Shown in pieces: positions 24,505-32,085 of a DNA stretch of 32,132 bases. Location: contig UQWV01000022.1 of the NCBI GenBank assembly GCA_900544845.1, forward strand, positions 1-32,132, written 5' to 3'. The translations under genes were made by a program, and so were the position numbers. Origin of the DNA: an uncultured Collinsella sp. (GTDB taxonomy: Bacteria; Actinomycetota; Coriobacteriia; Coriobacteriales; Coriobacteriaceae). The notes below the pieces were generated by a model, which did no database searches, was not told the DNA's origin, and saw only the letters and a program-made list of their open reading frames with translations. How positions within the stretch are numbered: position 1 is the first letter of the stretch; the number at the start of each line of letters is the position of its first letter.

Positions 24505-26946
24505 ATGCTGCAAAAAATCCAACGCTTTGGCGGGGCAATGTTCGCGCCCGCCATGCTGTTTTCTATATCAGGCCTCATGGTCGGCGTCTCCGCTCTCGCA
24601 ACGACTGCGGACATCGTCGGCGATCTCGCCGTATACGGAACCCCTTGGTACGTTTTCTGGGCTATCATCCAGCGCGGCTCGTGGACGGTCTTTAAACGCC
24701 TCCCGCTCCTTTTTGCCGTAGCGCTGCCCATCGGTCTTGCCCAAAAACAACCGGCTCGTTGCTGCCTCGAGGCTCTCGTCGCCTATTTTGCCTACTGCTT
24801 CTTTTTGAGCGAGATCATTAAGCTGAGCGGAGACAACCTTGGACTTGAGTACCCGTCATCTTTGACCTCCGCCAGCGGTATCACCGTCATCGACGGCATC
24901 AAGACGCTCGACACCGGCATTATCGGCCCGCTGGCGGTATCGGCAACCGTCGTTGCCATCCATGACCGCTTCTACGATGCCAAGGTTCCCGATTGGCTCG
25001 GCACCTTCTCGGGCTCCTCGCTGGTCTACCTCATCAGCTTTTTTGCCGTGTTTGCCCTTGCTGCTATCTCGGCCGCCATCGTGCCCTACGTATACGATGT
25101 AACCGATACGCTGCGTCACGCGCTTGCAGGCGTCGGTCCCTTTGGCGTGGGCATCTTTGTCTTTTTAGAACGAGCACTCGAGCCCTTTGGCCTGCACCAC
25201 CTGCTCTACATGCCGATCTACTACGACAACCTGGTCATTAACGACGGCATCTACGCCACGTGGAGCAGTTTGCTCCCCATCCTCTCCCATAGCACGCGCC
25301 CCCTTAATGAGCTTGCGCCGTGGGCCGGTTTTACCGCCACCGGCTGGGTCAAGCTCTTTGGCCTTCCTGCCATCGCAGCTGCGTTCTACTCCACCGCAAA
25401 ACCCGAGCGCCGCGCCGGCCTCAGGGTCATCCTTGTTCCCGCCATCATCGCCTCGGTGGTTTGCGGCGTTACCGAGCCACTCGAGTTTCTCTTTATGTTC
25501 ACCCACCCCGGGCTCTTTTTGCTCTACGCCGTCTTATCGTCTTGCCTTGCCACAGCCATGAATCTCTTTGGCATCGTCGGCATCTTCTCGGGCGGCCTCA
25601 TGGAGATGGCAGCCTTCAACTTTATTCCGCTCATGCGCACGCATGCCGGTGCCTATCTTTTGGCGCTCGGTATCGGCCTTGCCTTTAGCCTCATCTTTTT
25701 TGTTAGTTTTCGAGCACTCATCTTGGTCTATGACCTTAAGACTCCGGGCCGCGAGGATCATGTCGTCAATCGCGCGGCAATCGATTGTTTAACGGGAAGC
25801 GACTTTGCCAAAGAGCAATCTCCCAATGACGAGGTCAATAGTCGATCCGATCAAGATCACGTCCTCGCTGAGCGGGTAATTCAGCTTTTAGGTGGCGTTG
25901 GCAATATCGTGGGCGCAACCAACTGCGCCACGCGCCTGCGCGTCGAGGTCGCAGACCCTTCCATCGTTGCAGATAACGCGTCGTTTGTCGCAGTGGGCGC
26001 CAAGGGCCTCATCATTACGGGCAAGACCGCCCAGGTGATTATCGGCATCTCCGTTCCCCGCGTTAAAGAGCATTTTGACCAGATCATGGGCCTCGAGCCG
26101 GAATTTGTGCCCACCACCTCGGCCTCCCCTGCCGCCAGCGCAGCCCATAAGCGCAGCGATATCTGCTTCTTCGATATCGACGGAACGCTCGCCTGGCAAG
26201 ACCCTCGAGCGGCACAAGAGCTTCCCGAGAGCGAGCGTGACCTGTCCCCCTATCCCAACGAGGCGGTCTCGCAGGCCATCCGCGATTTCGTTGCAAATGG
26301 CAACATGGCCTTTATCTGCACAGGACGCACCCTCAGCTGCATCCACCCCAAACTTCTTGAGCTGCCCTGGACCGGCATCGTCTGTCTTGCGGGCGGTTAC
26401 GCCGAGATCAACGGACACGCAATTCGCGATCTGTCGATGACGCCCGGCATGCTGCAGCGCCTTGCCCCCTATCTTGAGCAGTCGGGCGAGGTCATCCGCT
26501 TTGAGGGCCTCAACGGCGTCGTGCGCATGAGTGCCGATGCCCCCGGATACGCGCGCACCCTGGGCGACGCAGTCACGCAGCTGCAACATTACAGTGCCTA
26601 CAAGATCTTGATGTCTACATCGCTCGCCAGCCGCATCGCTCAAGATAAGGCACTTGAGCCGCTGCTGTGCTTTAACGAGCTCGAACTCGAGGTAACCGAA
26701 ATCTCGCCCCGCGAATGCACGAAGCGCGGGGGCATCCAGTCTGTACTCGACGCCCTCGATCCCCACCATGGAACCGTATACGGCATCGGCGATGCCAGCA
26801 ATGACGTCTCGCTGATGAACGCCGTCGATGTCGGTATCGCCATGGGCAACGCGCCGGACTATCTCAAGGATAAGGCCGATTACGTGACCGACACCGTCGA
26901 TCACGACGGCGTCGTTGCGGCGCTCGAGCATTTTAGGCTGATTTAG
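24505..26946 (+). CDS. PTS EIIC-EIIB (glucose/maltose type) fused to a HAD phosphatase
   Basis: The 813-residue protein has three parts. Residues 1-415 are a glucose-superfamily EIIC membrane domain with the active motif GVTEPLEF at 321-328. Residues about 450-530 are an EIIB domain with phospho-accepting C474 in TNCATRLR. After a Ser/Ala-rich linker, residues about 552-813 are a HAD-IIB (Cof-type) phosphatase with motif I D557/D559 (FFDIDGT), T606 (CTGR), K740 and motif IV GDASND at 762-767. All catalytic residues are present. No EIIA or 6-phospho-glucosidase is nearby. A phosphorylated sugar could be dephosphorylated on entry and then used by MalQ and phosphorylase; this is inference. ATG at 24505 has GGAAGG 6 bases upstream. 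Confidence 0.92.
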   Translation: MLQKIQRFGGAMFAPAMLFSISGLMVGVSALATTADIVGDLAVYGTPWYVFWAIIQRGSWTVFKRLPLLFAVALPIGLAQKQPARCCLEALVAYFAYCFFLSEIIKLSGDNLGLEYPSSLTSASGITVIDGIKTLDTGIIGPLAVSATVVAIHDRFYDAKVPDWLGTFSGSSLVYLISFFAVFALAAISAAIVPYVYDVTDTLRHALAGVGPFGVGIFVFLERALEPFGLHHLLYMPIYYDNLVINDGIYATWSSLLPILSHSTRPLNELAPWAGFTATGWVKLFGLPAIAAAFYSTAKPERRAGLRVILVPAIIASVVCGVTEPLEFLFMFTHPGLFLLYAVLSSCLATAMNLFGIVGIFSGGLMEMAAFNFIPLMRTHAGAYLLALGIGLAFSLIFFVSFRALILVYDLKTPGREDHVVNRAAIDCLTGSDFAKEQSPNDEVNSRSDQDHVLAERVIQLLGGVGNIVGATNCATRLRVEVADPSIVADNASFVAVGAKGLIITGKTAQVIIGISVPRVKEHFDQIMGLEPEFVPTTSASPAASAAHKRSDICFFDIDGTLAWQDPRAAQELPESERDLSPYPNEAVSQAIRDFVANGNMAFICTGRTLSCIHPKLLELPWTGIVCLAGGYAEINGHAIRDLSMTPGMLQRLAPYLEQSGEVIRFEGLNGVVRMSADAPGYARTLGDAVTQLQHYSAYKILMSTSLASRIAQDKALEPLLCFNELELEVTEISPRECTKRGGIQSVLDALDPHHGTVYGIGDASNDVSLMNAVDVGIAMGNAPDYLKDKADYVTDTVDHDGVVAALEHFRLI

Positions 26947-27015
26947 GCACGCTCCATCAAACGCACGCCCGTTGTCCTAAATCGCCAAAACTGCCGCGCT
27001 AAACGCCCTGATGTG

Positions 27016-27038
27016 GCAATATGTTGTCTGCATATTGC
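27016..27038. promoter_or_regulatory. Inverted repeat upstream of the polyprenyl synthase gene
   Basis: GCAATATG (27016-27023) and CATATTGC (27031-27038) are perfect inverted repeats 7 bases apart, ending 21 bases before the proposed ATG. It could be an operator or a 5' mRNA stem. Nothing else is seen in 26947-27059. Confidence 0.4.
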
Positions 27039-27059
27039 ATCAATGCAACCTCAGAAAGA

Positions 27060-28085
27060 ATGCGAGAACCCGTGTCCAGTCCGTTTACCAGCTTTTTAGC
27101 CCAGCACTTTGACCAGATTAACGACTATCTGGCCACGTTCTTTGACGGACAGGCGACCTCTGCCGATATCGAGCGCTACCTGTATGCGCCGCTCTCGGCT
27201 TTTACGGCCAACGCCGGCAAGCGCCACCGCCCGCTTATCTGTATGCTCGCCGCAACCGCAGTGGGCGGCAGCTTTGAGAGCGCCCGCAGCGCCGCGGCAG
27301 CCATCGAGCATTTCCAGTCGGGCGCGCTGATCCACGACGACATCGCCGACAACGGACAGCTTCGTCGAGGCAAGCCCTGCATGCACCTTACCGAGGGCAC
27401 GGGCCTTGCCATCAATTGTGGCGACCTGGCGCTCACCATGGTCACCAAGACGGTTCTCGACGACCCTACGTTTGAGTCCGACGTGAAGCTGCGCGTGCTC
27501 CACGAGCTTACCGAGATGATCGTCCGCACCATCGAGGGTCAAGCACTCGACCTGGGTTGGGTCCGTGACGGGCGCTTTGATATCTCGGTTGATGACTACC
27601 TGGACATGGCGACGCACAAGACCGCGTTTTACAGCGGAGCCACGCCGCTTGCCGCCGGAGCCATTATCGGCGGCGGCAGCGATAAGCAAATCGAAGCGCT
27701 GCGCGCCTTTGGCCTGCACACGGGCCTTGCCTTTCAGATTCAGGACGACCTGCTCAACCTTGTCGGCACTAAGGAAGCCGCCAACAAGGACTTCCGCACC
27801 GACATCACCGAGGGCAAGCGCACGCTTGTCGCCGTACACGCCCTCTCTGATGAGCGCCACCACGACGAGGTCGAGGCGATTCTTTCCTCGGGCACCGATG
27901 ATCCCGCGCAGCTCGCACACGCCGTGGAGATCTTCCAGGAAACCGGCTCCATCGATTACGCCCACACTTACGCGCTCGACCTGACCGCTAAGGCCAAAGC
28001 GGCCATCGAGAACGTTGAGCTTGATCCGCACGCACGCGAGCTGTTCCTCTCCATGGCAGATTTCTTTGTGGAGCGCCTTAACTAA
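27060..28085 (+). CDS. Polyprenyl diphosphate synthase
   Basis: The 341-residue isoprenyl chain-elongating enzyme has the first aspartate-rich motif DDIAD at D93-D97, followed by RRGKP, and a second motif QDDLLN at 228-233. The last position of the second motif is Asn instead of the usual Asp. The small Ala-Leu residues before the first motif set the chain length, which I cannot assign (geranylgeranyl versus longer). ATG at 27060 is in frame and gives MREPVSSPF; the longer open frame from 27021 starts inside an inverted repeat and has no ribosome binding site. Likely role: supply of quinone or other lipid precursors. Confidence 0.9.
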   Translation: MREPVSSPFTSFLAQHFDQINDYLATFFDGQATSADIERYLYAPLSAFTANAGKRHRPLICMLAATAVGGSFESARSAAAAIEHFQSGALIHDDIADNGQLRRGKPCMHLTEGTGLAINCGDLALTMVTKTVLDDPTFESDVKLRVLHELTEMIVRTIEGQALDLGWVRDGRFDISVDDYLDMATHKTAFYSGATPLAAGAIIGGGSDKQIEALRAFGLHTGLAFQIQDDLLNLVGTKEAANKDFRTDITEGKRTLVAVHALSDERHHDEVEAILSSGTDDPAQLAHAVEIFQETGSIDYAHTYALDLTAKAKAAIENVELDPHARELFLSMADFFVERLN

Positions 28086-28223
28086 CGGGGGTTATAAAAC
28101 CTGTCAGCAGCGTATTTAGGCACAACTTGCTACACTGTTGAGTGCATGTTTATGCATCCCTTTGCGTTGTCTATCCGACAGACGCTCAAATAGTACGAAT
28201 GGTACGCCGAAAGGGGTTCGTTC

Positions 28224-29129
28224 ATGGAACCTATTACAACGGGCATGCAAGGAGCAGCCGTCGAGGACGTGCAGTCTCGTCTCCTGCAGCTCGGCTACAC
28301 GATTGATGCCGCCGAAGTCACCGACAAGTACTTTGGAGCCACCACTGAGCAGGCCGTCAGCACTTTCAGGCTCGACAGCGGTCTTGCCGCCGGTCACGCC
28401 GTTGACATCCCCTGCTGGAGTGCCCTGGTCGACGCTTCGTATAAGCTGGGCGACCGCACCCTCTATCTGCGCATGCCCAATTTTCACGGCGCCGATGTGC
28501 AGGCCCTGCAGCGCGCTCTCAACGTTTTGGGCTTTGCCTGTGGCGAAGACGACGGCTACTTTGGTCCGCATACCGAGGCCGCCCTGCAGCAGTTCCAGGA
28601 AAATGTCGGCCTGTTTGCCGACGGCATGGCCTTCCAGGACACCTACGCCTACATCAACCGCCTGCACCATGTGTGGGAGGGCAAGCCCTCGGTCACCGAA
28701 GCCGAGTCCCGCATCGGTTTTGCTCGCGCCGCCAACGTGCTCGAGCGCTTCCAGATTGCCGTTATCGGCGAGGACCCCATCGCACGCAGTGTTGCGTCGC
28801 GCATGTGGAATATCGCCACGGCAACGACCGACAACAGCGGCATGATGCTCTGCGACTCCGAGGTCCCAACCGACGTTGACCTGGTACTCGAGATCGCAAG
28901 CGACGAGCTGCCCGCCGACGCCGCACCGCGCGCCACGATTGCCCTCGCCGAGTGCCACAACCTGGCCCAGCGCATCCGCACTGCCAATGTCGCCGCGCAG
29001 CAGAAGCCGGCACGCATTCGCATTGAGCTCACGGGCATGACGCGCTACAACGGCACCTTCACGGCCAGCGACGCGCAGACACTCGCCGTACGCCTGCTCG
29101 ATGGCGTTTGCGATGCCCTCGCAGATTAG
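28224..29129 (+). CDS. Double peptidoglycan-binding-domain protein with unassigned C-terminus
   Basis: The 301-residue protein starts at ATG 28224 (AAAGGGG 8 bases upstream). Two PG_binding_1 repeats are visible: residues about 5-65 (GMQGAAVEDVQSRLLQLGY, with FGATTEQAVSTFR) and 80-140 (GADVQALQRALNVLGF, with FGPHTEAALQQFQ). The order recalls actinobacterial CwlM, which has two such repeats before an amidase-like domain. The C-terminal 150 residues here (FQIAVIGEDPIARSVASRMW onward) lack the zinc-binding histidines of Amidase_3. There is no signal peptide, so it would act in the cytoplasm. A regulatory role in cell-wall synthesis is possible but not shown. Positions 28086-28223 hold only its upstream region. 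Confidence 0.75.
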   Translation: MEPITTGMQGAAVEDVQSRLLQLGYTIDAAEVTDKYFGATTEQAVSTFRLDSGLAAGHAVDIPCWSALVDASYKLGDRTLYLRMPNFHGADVQALQRALNVLGFACGEDDGYFGPHTEAALQQFQENVGLFADGMAFQDTYAYINRLHHVWEGKPSVTEAESRIGFARAANVLERFQIAVIGEDPIARSVASRMWNIATATTDNSGMMLCDSEVPTDVDLVLEIASDELPADAAPRATIALAECHNLAQRIRTANVAAQQKPARIRIELTGMTRYNGTFTASDAQTLAVRLLDGVCDALAD

Positions 29130-29167
29130 GTAAACTAAACGAGTTGCTTTTGGGCAACACCACACAT

Positions 29168-29239
29168 TGGGACGTAGTTCAACGGTAGAACTCCGGTTTT
29201 TGGTGCCGGCTGTTGGGGGTTCGAATCCCTCCGTCCCAG
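29168..29239 (+). tRNA. tRNA-Gln (anticodon TTG)
   Basis: A full cloverleaf can be drawn. The acceptor TGGGACG pairs with CGTCCCA and the discriminator is G; the D arm is GTTC-AACGGTA-GAAC. The anticodon arm CCGGT-TTTTGGT-GCCGG gives TTG, and the T arm contains TTCGAAT. CCA is not encoded. It lies 38 bases after the peptidoglycan-binding gene. Confidence 0.97.
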
Positions 29240-29252
29240 CCCTTAAGAACAC

Positions 29253-29284
29253 AGCGCTCCAGGCCCTTATGAACCTGGAGCGCT
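29253..29284 (+). terminator. Terminator after tRNA-Gln
   Basis: An 11-bp perfect stem (29253-29263 would read AGCGCTCCAGG, pairing with CCTGGAGCGCT ending at 29284) closes a 10-base loop and runs into TTTCTTG. It follows the tRNA by 13 bases. Confidence 0.88.
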
Positions 29285-29414
29285 TTCTTGTGGGCAAGCG
29301 GAGGAATTCGAACCCGCAAGGGTGCGAATCCGAGGAAACGCGAAGCGTTTTCCAGCGCAGCACGCAAGGAGCGAAGCGACGCAGCGGGGCACGGCCGCCG
29401 AAAAGGCGGACGCG

Positions 29415-29430
29415 GAATCCCTCCGTCCCA
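29415..29430 (+). repeat. Partial duplicate of the tRNA-Gln 3' end
   Basis: GAATCCCTCCGTCCCA at 29415-29430 is identical to the 3' end of the tRNA gene at 29223-29238. About 190 bases separate the two copies. This could be an old attachment-site duplicate from integration at the tRNA or a decayed tandem tRNA copy. The intervening 29285-29414 carries T-arm-like pieces (GAATTCGAACCCGC, GGTGCGAATCCG) but no gene. Confidence 0.7.
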
Positions 29431-29432
29431 CA

Positions 29433-29492
29433 GCCGGCACTTGGGGACGTTCCTAAAGTGCCGGCACTAAAGGAACGTCTCCAAGTGCCGGC
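29433..29492. repeat. 60-bp nested palindrome (REP-like)
   Basis: Arms 29433-29454 and 29471-29492 are inverted repeats with one mismatch in 22. The loop between them contains a perfect 12-bp palindrome, AGTGCCGGCACT (29457-29468). GCCGGCAC therefore recurs in both arms and the loop. The three-stem shape resembles REP-type mobile palindromes of bacterial chromosomes. Confidence 0.85.
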
Positions 29493-29518
29493 CTCCCAAA
29501 AATCTACCTTTAAAAGAC

Positions 29519-29552
29519 AGGCGCCCCAGGCCCATAAGGACCAAGAGCGCCT
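29519..29552 (+). terminator. Imperfect copy of the tRNA terminator hairpin
   Basis: AGGCGCCCCAGG (29519-29530) and CCAAGAGCGCCT (29541-29552) form an imperfect stem with loop CCCATAAGGA, and TTTCATC follows. It parallels the tRNA terminator (loop CCCTTATGAA, tail TTTCTTG), supporting duplication of the whole tRNA-terminator unit with loss of the second tRNA body. Weak as a working terminator. Confidence 0.45.
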
Positions 29553-29616
29553 TTCATCTAGAAAATATCAGCCCAGTTCCGAAAAGCGAGCCGCATGCGA
29601 CAACCAAGTAGCCGCA

Positions 29617-29753
29617 GGCCCCGGGAGAGTGGGGACACCGGCTTAGGTTTATCGCGAGTTCCGCACGAACAGGAGGCCACTTAATGTGGCCTCCGTCGTG
29701 AGCAGGACTGTAGAGCAGGAAACCTAAGCCGGTGTCCCCACTCTCCCGGGGCC
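29617..29753. repeat. 137-bp element with perfect 34-bp inverted ends
   Basis: Positions 29617-29650 and 29720-29753 are exact reverse complements over 34 bases (outer GGCCCCGGGAGAG, inner CTTAGGTTT). The 69-bp centre contains its own hairpin, GGAGGCCAC/GTGGCCTCC (29672-29680 with 29686-29694), extended by CACGA/TCGTG. It ends 7 bases before the stop codon of the minus-strand gene that follows. It could be a non-autonomous mobile element or a very stable 3' RNA structure. Confidence 0.92.
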
Positions 29754-29760
29754 GAACGCC

Positions 29761-31953
29761 CTAGTTGTTGAGCATGCGGTCGAAGCTTCCCGAGTCGCCA
29801 TCCCGATAGTCTGCGGTCATCAGGATCTCCTGCGGAATGCGCCCGCCTTCACGTAGCACGTTGCGGAACTGCACACGCGTAACCATGGGCAGATCCTTGA
29901 TCGTGGCCGCCAGATTCTGCGGCACGCCCTGGTTGGCCGCCGCGGGCTCGCACTCGCCGCCCGCCTTCACGCGACGCTTATGCTCGGCAAGCATAGCGCG
30001 ATACATACCGGCATGCAGGCGAATCTCAACGACGTTGGCGTTGCGAGCCTGCTCAACGATGCGCGCGCCCTCTCGATCGATGTCGCCTACGTAGTAGACG
30101 TAGTTAAAGCGATAGCCAATCTCGGCCAGATAATCGTCCAGGGCATGCGAGACGCTCGCCTTGCATCCGCCGCCAAAAATCACGCCGCCCACCTTGATGC
30201 CAAAGAGCTTGGCGTGCTTGCGGCCACGCAGCAGCTTGACAATCTCGTCGTAGGTGTCCAGGTTCTCGACCATAATGAATGGCTTGTCGGCGCCCAGCGT
30301 AAAGAAGCCCGTAAAGTGCACGGGGCGGTTGGGGGCGACCTTAATCGCCTGCATGCTGATGCCCTTTTCGGTCATACGCCGAATCAGGCGCTCGCCGTGT
30401 TTGCCGTCAAAGGCCTTCTCATCGTTAAAAATCTGGTAGGCGCGCTGGCGGCGCGAGGCAACCGGCGTGTCGGCACCGCGATTCTGCTCAATCCAAGCCT
30501 GGATGATCGCAATCTCCTCGGCAATCTTGCGGTTGGACATCTCGTTGTGCTGAGTGCGCTGCGAAGCCTTTTTGCCGTCCTTGCCCTCGACCTTAACAAT
30601 TTGAGTCTGCTGCTCCTTAATCTTGGAGAGCGCCAGTGGCGTAGGAACGACCTTGAGCAGCTGCCTTCCCAGGACACGTGCCAGAGCAAACGCCGAAACC
30701 TCGCCATGAGCGGACGGCTCAGGCTGCTGGGCGGCCGCATCGTTTGCAGTCGGTTTGGGCTGCGTCTGGGATTTGCGCTTGGAATCTGCCTGAGCTTTGC
30801 GCTCTTGCTTTGGCTCGGACGAGCTCTTTTGCGAACGTTCGGGCTTGTCCCCCTTCGCCGGCTGGCGCTTGGGCTGCCCCACCGGGGCCTCTGCCTTCGC
30901 ATCCTTGTTTTGCGTCATCGCCTTCTCGGCCACAGTCTCGGCATTTGAGCCACGGCCGCCACGGTGACGACGGCGGCGAGGCTTGTTCGAAGCGCTCTCC
31001 CCCGTCTGCTTATCAGTGGACTGCTGAGTTTTGGCCTCGGTGTCAGCCGCAGGCTGCGACTCGGAAGGTTGCTGCTCGCGAGCCGCCGGCTCAACGGTTT
31101 TCTCGGTTTGTTCGGCCTTATCGGCCTGAGCGGCCGAAGCCGACTCGCCCTTCTCCTGGCGCTTTACGGGGTACGCGCGACCTGCAAAGCCGCGACCGGG
31201 ACGACACGAGTCTGAGGCCTTCTTGGCCGGCTTCTCAGAATCGTCCGCAACTTCGGCAGTCTCTTCGGCCTCGCGCACAACATCCTGCTGCTCGGCCCTA
31301 AAATGCGCACCGCGGCGACGCTTGGGTTCCTGAGGCTCAGCGGACTTTTGCTCTTTCACAGACTCCTGCGGCTCGGAGACAGGCTCGTTCTCGACAACCT
31401 CGGTAACGGCCCCATCCTTTTGAGCAACGGCGCGACGGAAGCGCTCCTGCTGGGCGCGGCGCTGCGCATCGCGCTTGCCACCCCCGCCAAAACCGCCGCG
31501 TCCTGCCTTGGCCGTAAAGGCACGCACGACGTTCTCATCGAGCAACTCATCGGTATCGACATGCTCACGCAGAGCAGCTTCTTCCACAGCAGGCACGTCG
31601 GCGGAATCCTCGACGACAAAATCTTCGACGGACTCGGCAGGCTGCTCCTGGACATCGCGGATCTCGGCATTGATGGTATAGAACGCCGGGCGCCCGTTAA
31701 TGCCGCTACCCTCGATCTTGGTCACGATCTTTGCCGCGATAAGCTCATCGCGCATCGCCTTGGTGTCGCACTCCTTATCGACGGAGCGGAAAATCTGCGC
31801 CAGCGCACTCGACTTAATCTTGAGCGCCTTGCGGCAAAGCAGGTCGTAGGCAACCAGCTTGGCACGCTCAGCAGAAAGCGACGTCTGGCTGCTCAGGCGC
31901 TCAGCCAAAGCATCGACATTGTTTTGATTGTCGGAATATACCGTCTTGGCCAC
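29761..31953 (-). CDS. Large protein with disordered middle and Toprim/JetD-like C-terminus
   Basis: The 730-residue protein starts at GTG 31953 (AAAGGGG 4 bases upstream); an ATG at 31977 is less likely. Residues 1-105 look like a winged-helix region (LAERLSSQTSLSAERAKLVA, and INGRPAFYTINAEI). Residues about 110-420 are low-complexity and charged, with Arg-Gly patches (GRGGFGGGGKRDAQRR, NKPRRRRHRGGRGSN) and many Gln/Glu/Ala/Lys, like the RNA-binding arms of RNase E. The C-terminal domain carries VENLDTY with E563, VGGVIFGGG, and YYVGDIDREG with D624 and D626. That matches the glutamate and DxD of Toprim folds and most recalls the DUF2220 domain of Wadjet JetD. No JetA, JetB or JetC gene is near, so it is not a Wadjet system. 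A nuclease or RNA-linked role is inference. Confidence 0.7.
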   Translation of the reverse strand: MAKTVYSDNQNNVDALAERLSSQTSLSAERAKLVAYDLLCRKALKIKSSALAQIFRSVDKECDTKAMRDELIAAKIVTKIEGSGINGRPAFYTINAEIRDVQEQPAESVEDFVVEDSADVPAVEEAALREHVDTDELLDENVVRAFTAKAGRGGFGGGGKRDAQRRAQQERFRRAVAQKDGAVTEVVENEPVSEPQESVKEQKSAEPQEPKRRRGAHFRAEQQDVVREAEETAEVADDSEKPAKKASDSCRPGRGFAGRAYPVKRQEKGESASAAQADKAEQTEKTVEPAAREQQPSESQPAADTEAKTQQSTDKQTGESASNKPRRRRHRGGRGSNAETVAEKAMTQNKDAKAEAPVGQPKRQPAKGDKPERSQKSSSEPKQERKAQADSKRKSQTQPKPTANDAAAQQPEPSAHGEVSAFALARVLGRQLLKVVPTPLALSKIKEQQTQIVKVEGKDGKKASQRTQHNEMSNRKIAEEIAIIQAWIEQNRGADTPVASRRQRAYQIFNDEKAFDGKHGERLIRRMTEKGISMQAIKVAPNRPVHFTGFFTLGADKPFIMVENLDTYDEIVKLLRGRKHAKLFGIKVGGVIFGGGCKASVSHALDDYLAEIGYRFNYVYYVGDIDREGARIVEQARNANVVEIRLHAGMYRAMLAEHKRRVKAGGECEPAAANQGVPQNLAATIKDLPMVTRVQFRNVLREGGRIPQEILMTADYRDGDSGSFDRMLNN

Positions 31954-31969
31954 GGGGCCCCTTTCACAT

Positions 31970-31994
31970 GTACACATATACGTCTATATGGTAC
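31970..31994. promoter_or_regulatory. Palindrome upstream of the Toprim-like gene
   Basis: GTAC-A-CATATA-CGTC-TATATG-GTAC spans 31970-31994, symmetric except for one extra A. It ends 17 bases before the GTG start on the transcript, within the likely promoter or leader. It is a good operator candidate, possibly for the gene's own winged-helix domain; this is speculation. Confidence 0.45.
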
Positions 31995-32062
31995 AACGCA
32001 CGAGCCTATCCACGCAAAACATCTGCGAGAACGCCCTTGCATCACCTGTTCTCACAAATCAG

Positions 32063-32085
32063 AACCACCCTTAAAAAGGGTGGTT
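32063..32085. terminator. Terminator-like hairpin near the right edge
   Basis: AACCACCC (32063-32070) pairs with GGGTGGTT (32078-32085) around TTAAAAA. Short T-rich tails lie on both sides, so direction is unclear. It probably ends a gene lying to the right of the window. No gene is seen in 31995-32132. Confidence 0.5.

Noticed and set aside
29179..29470. Small proteins with GGIRTRK or GGIRTPNSR segments
   Set aside because: They are translations of tRNA T-arm sequence and its fragments, a well-known source of false genes.
29761..31953. Wadjet defence system
   Set aside because: Only a JetD-like domain is seen; JetA, JetB and JetC homologs are absent in the window and the rest of the protein differs.
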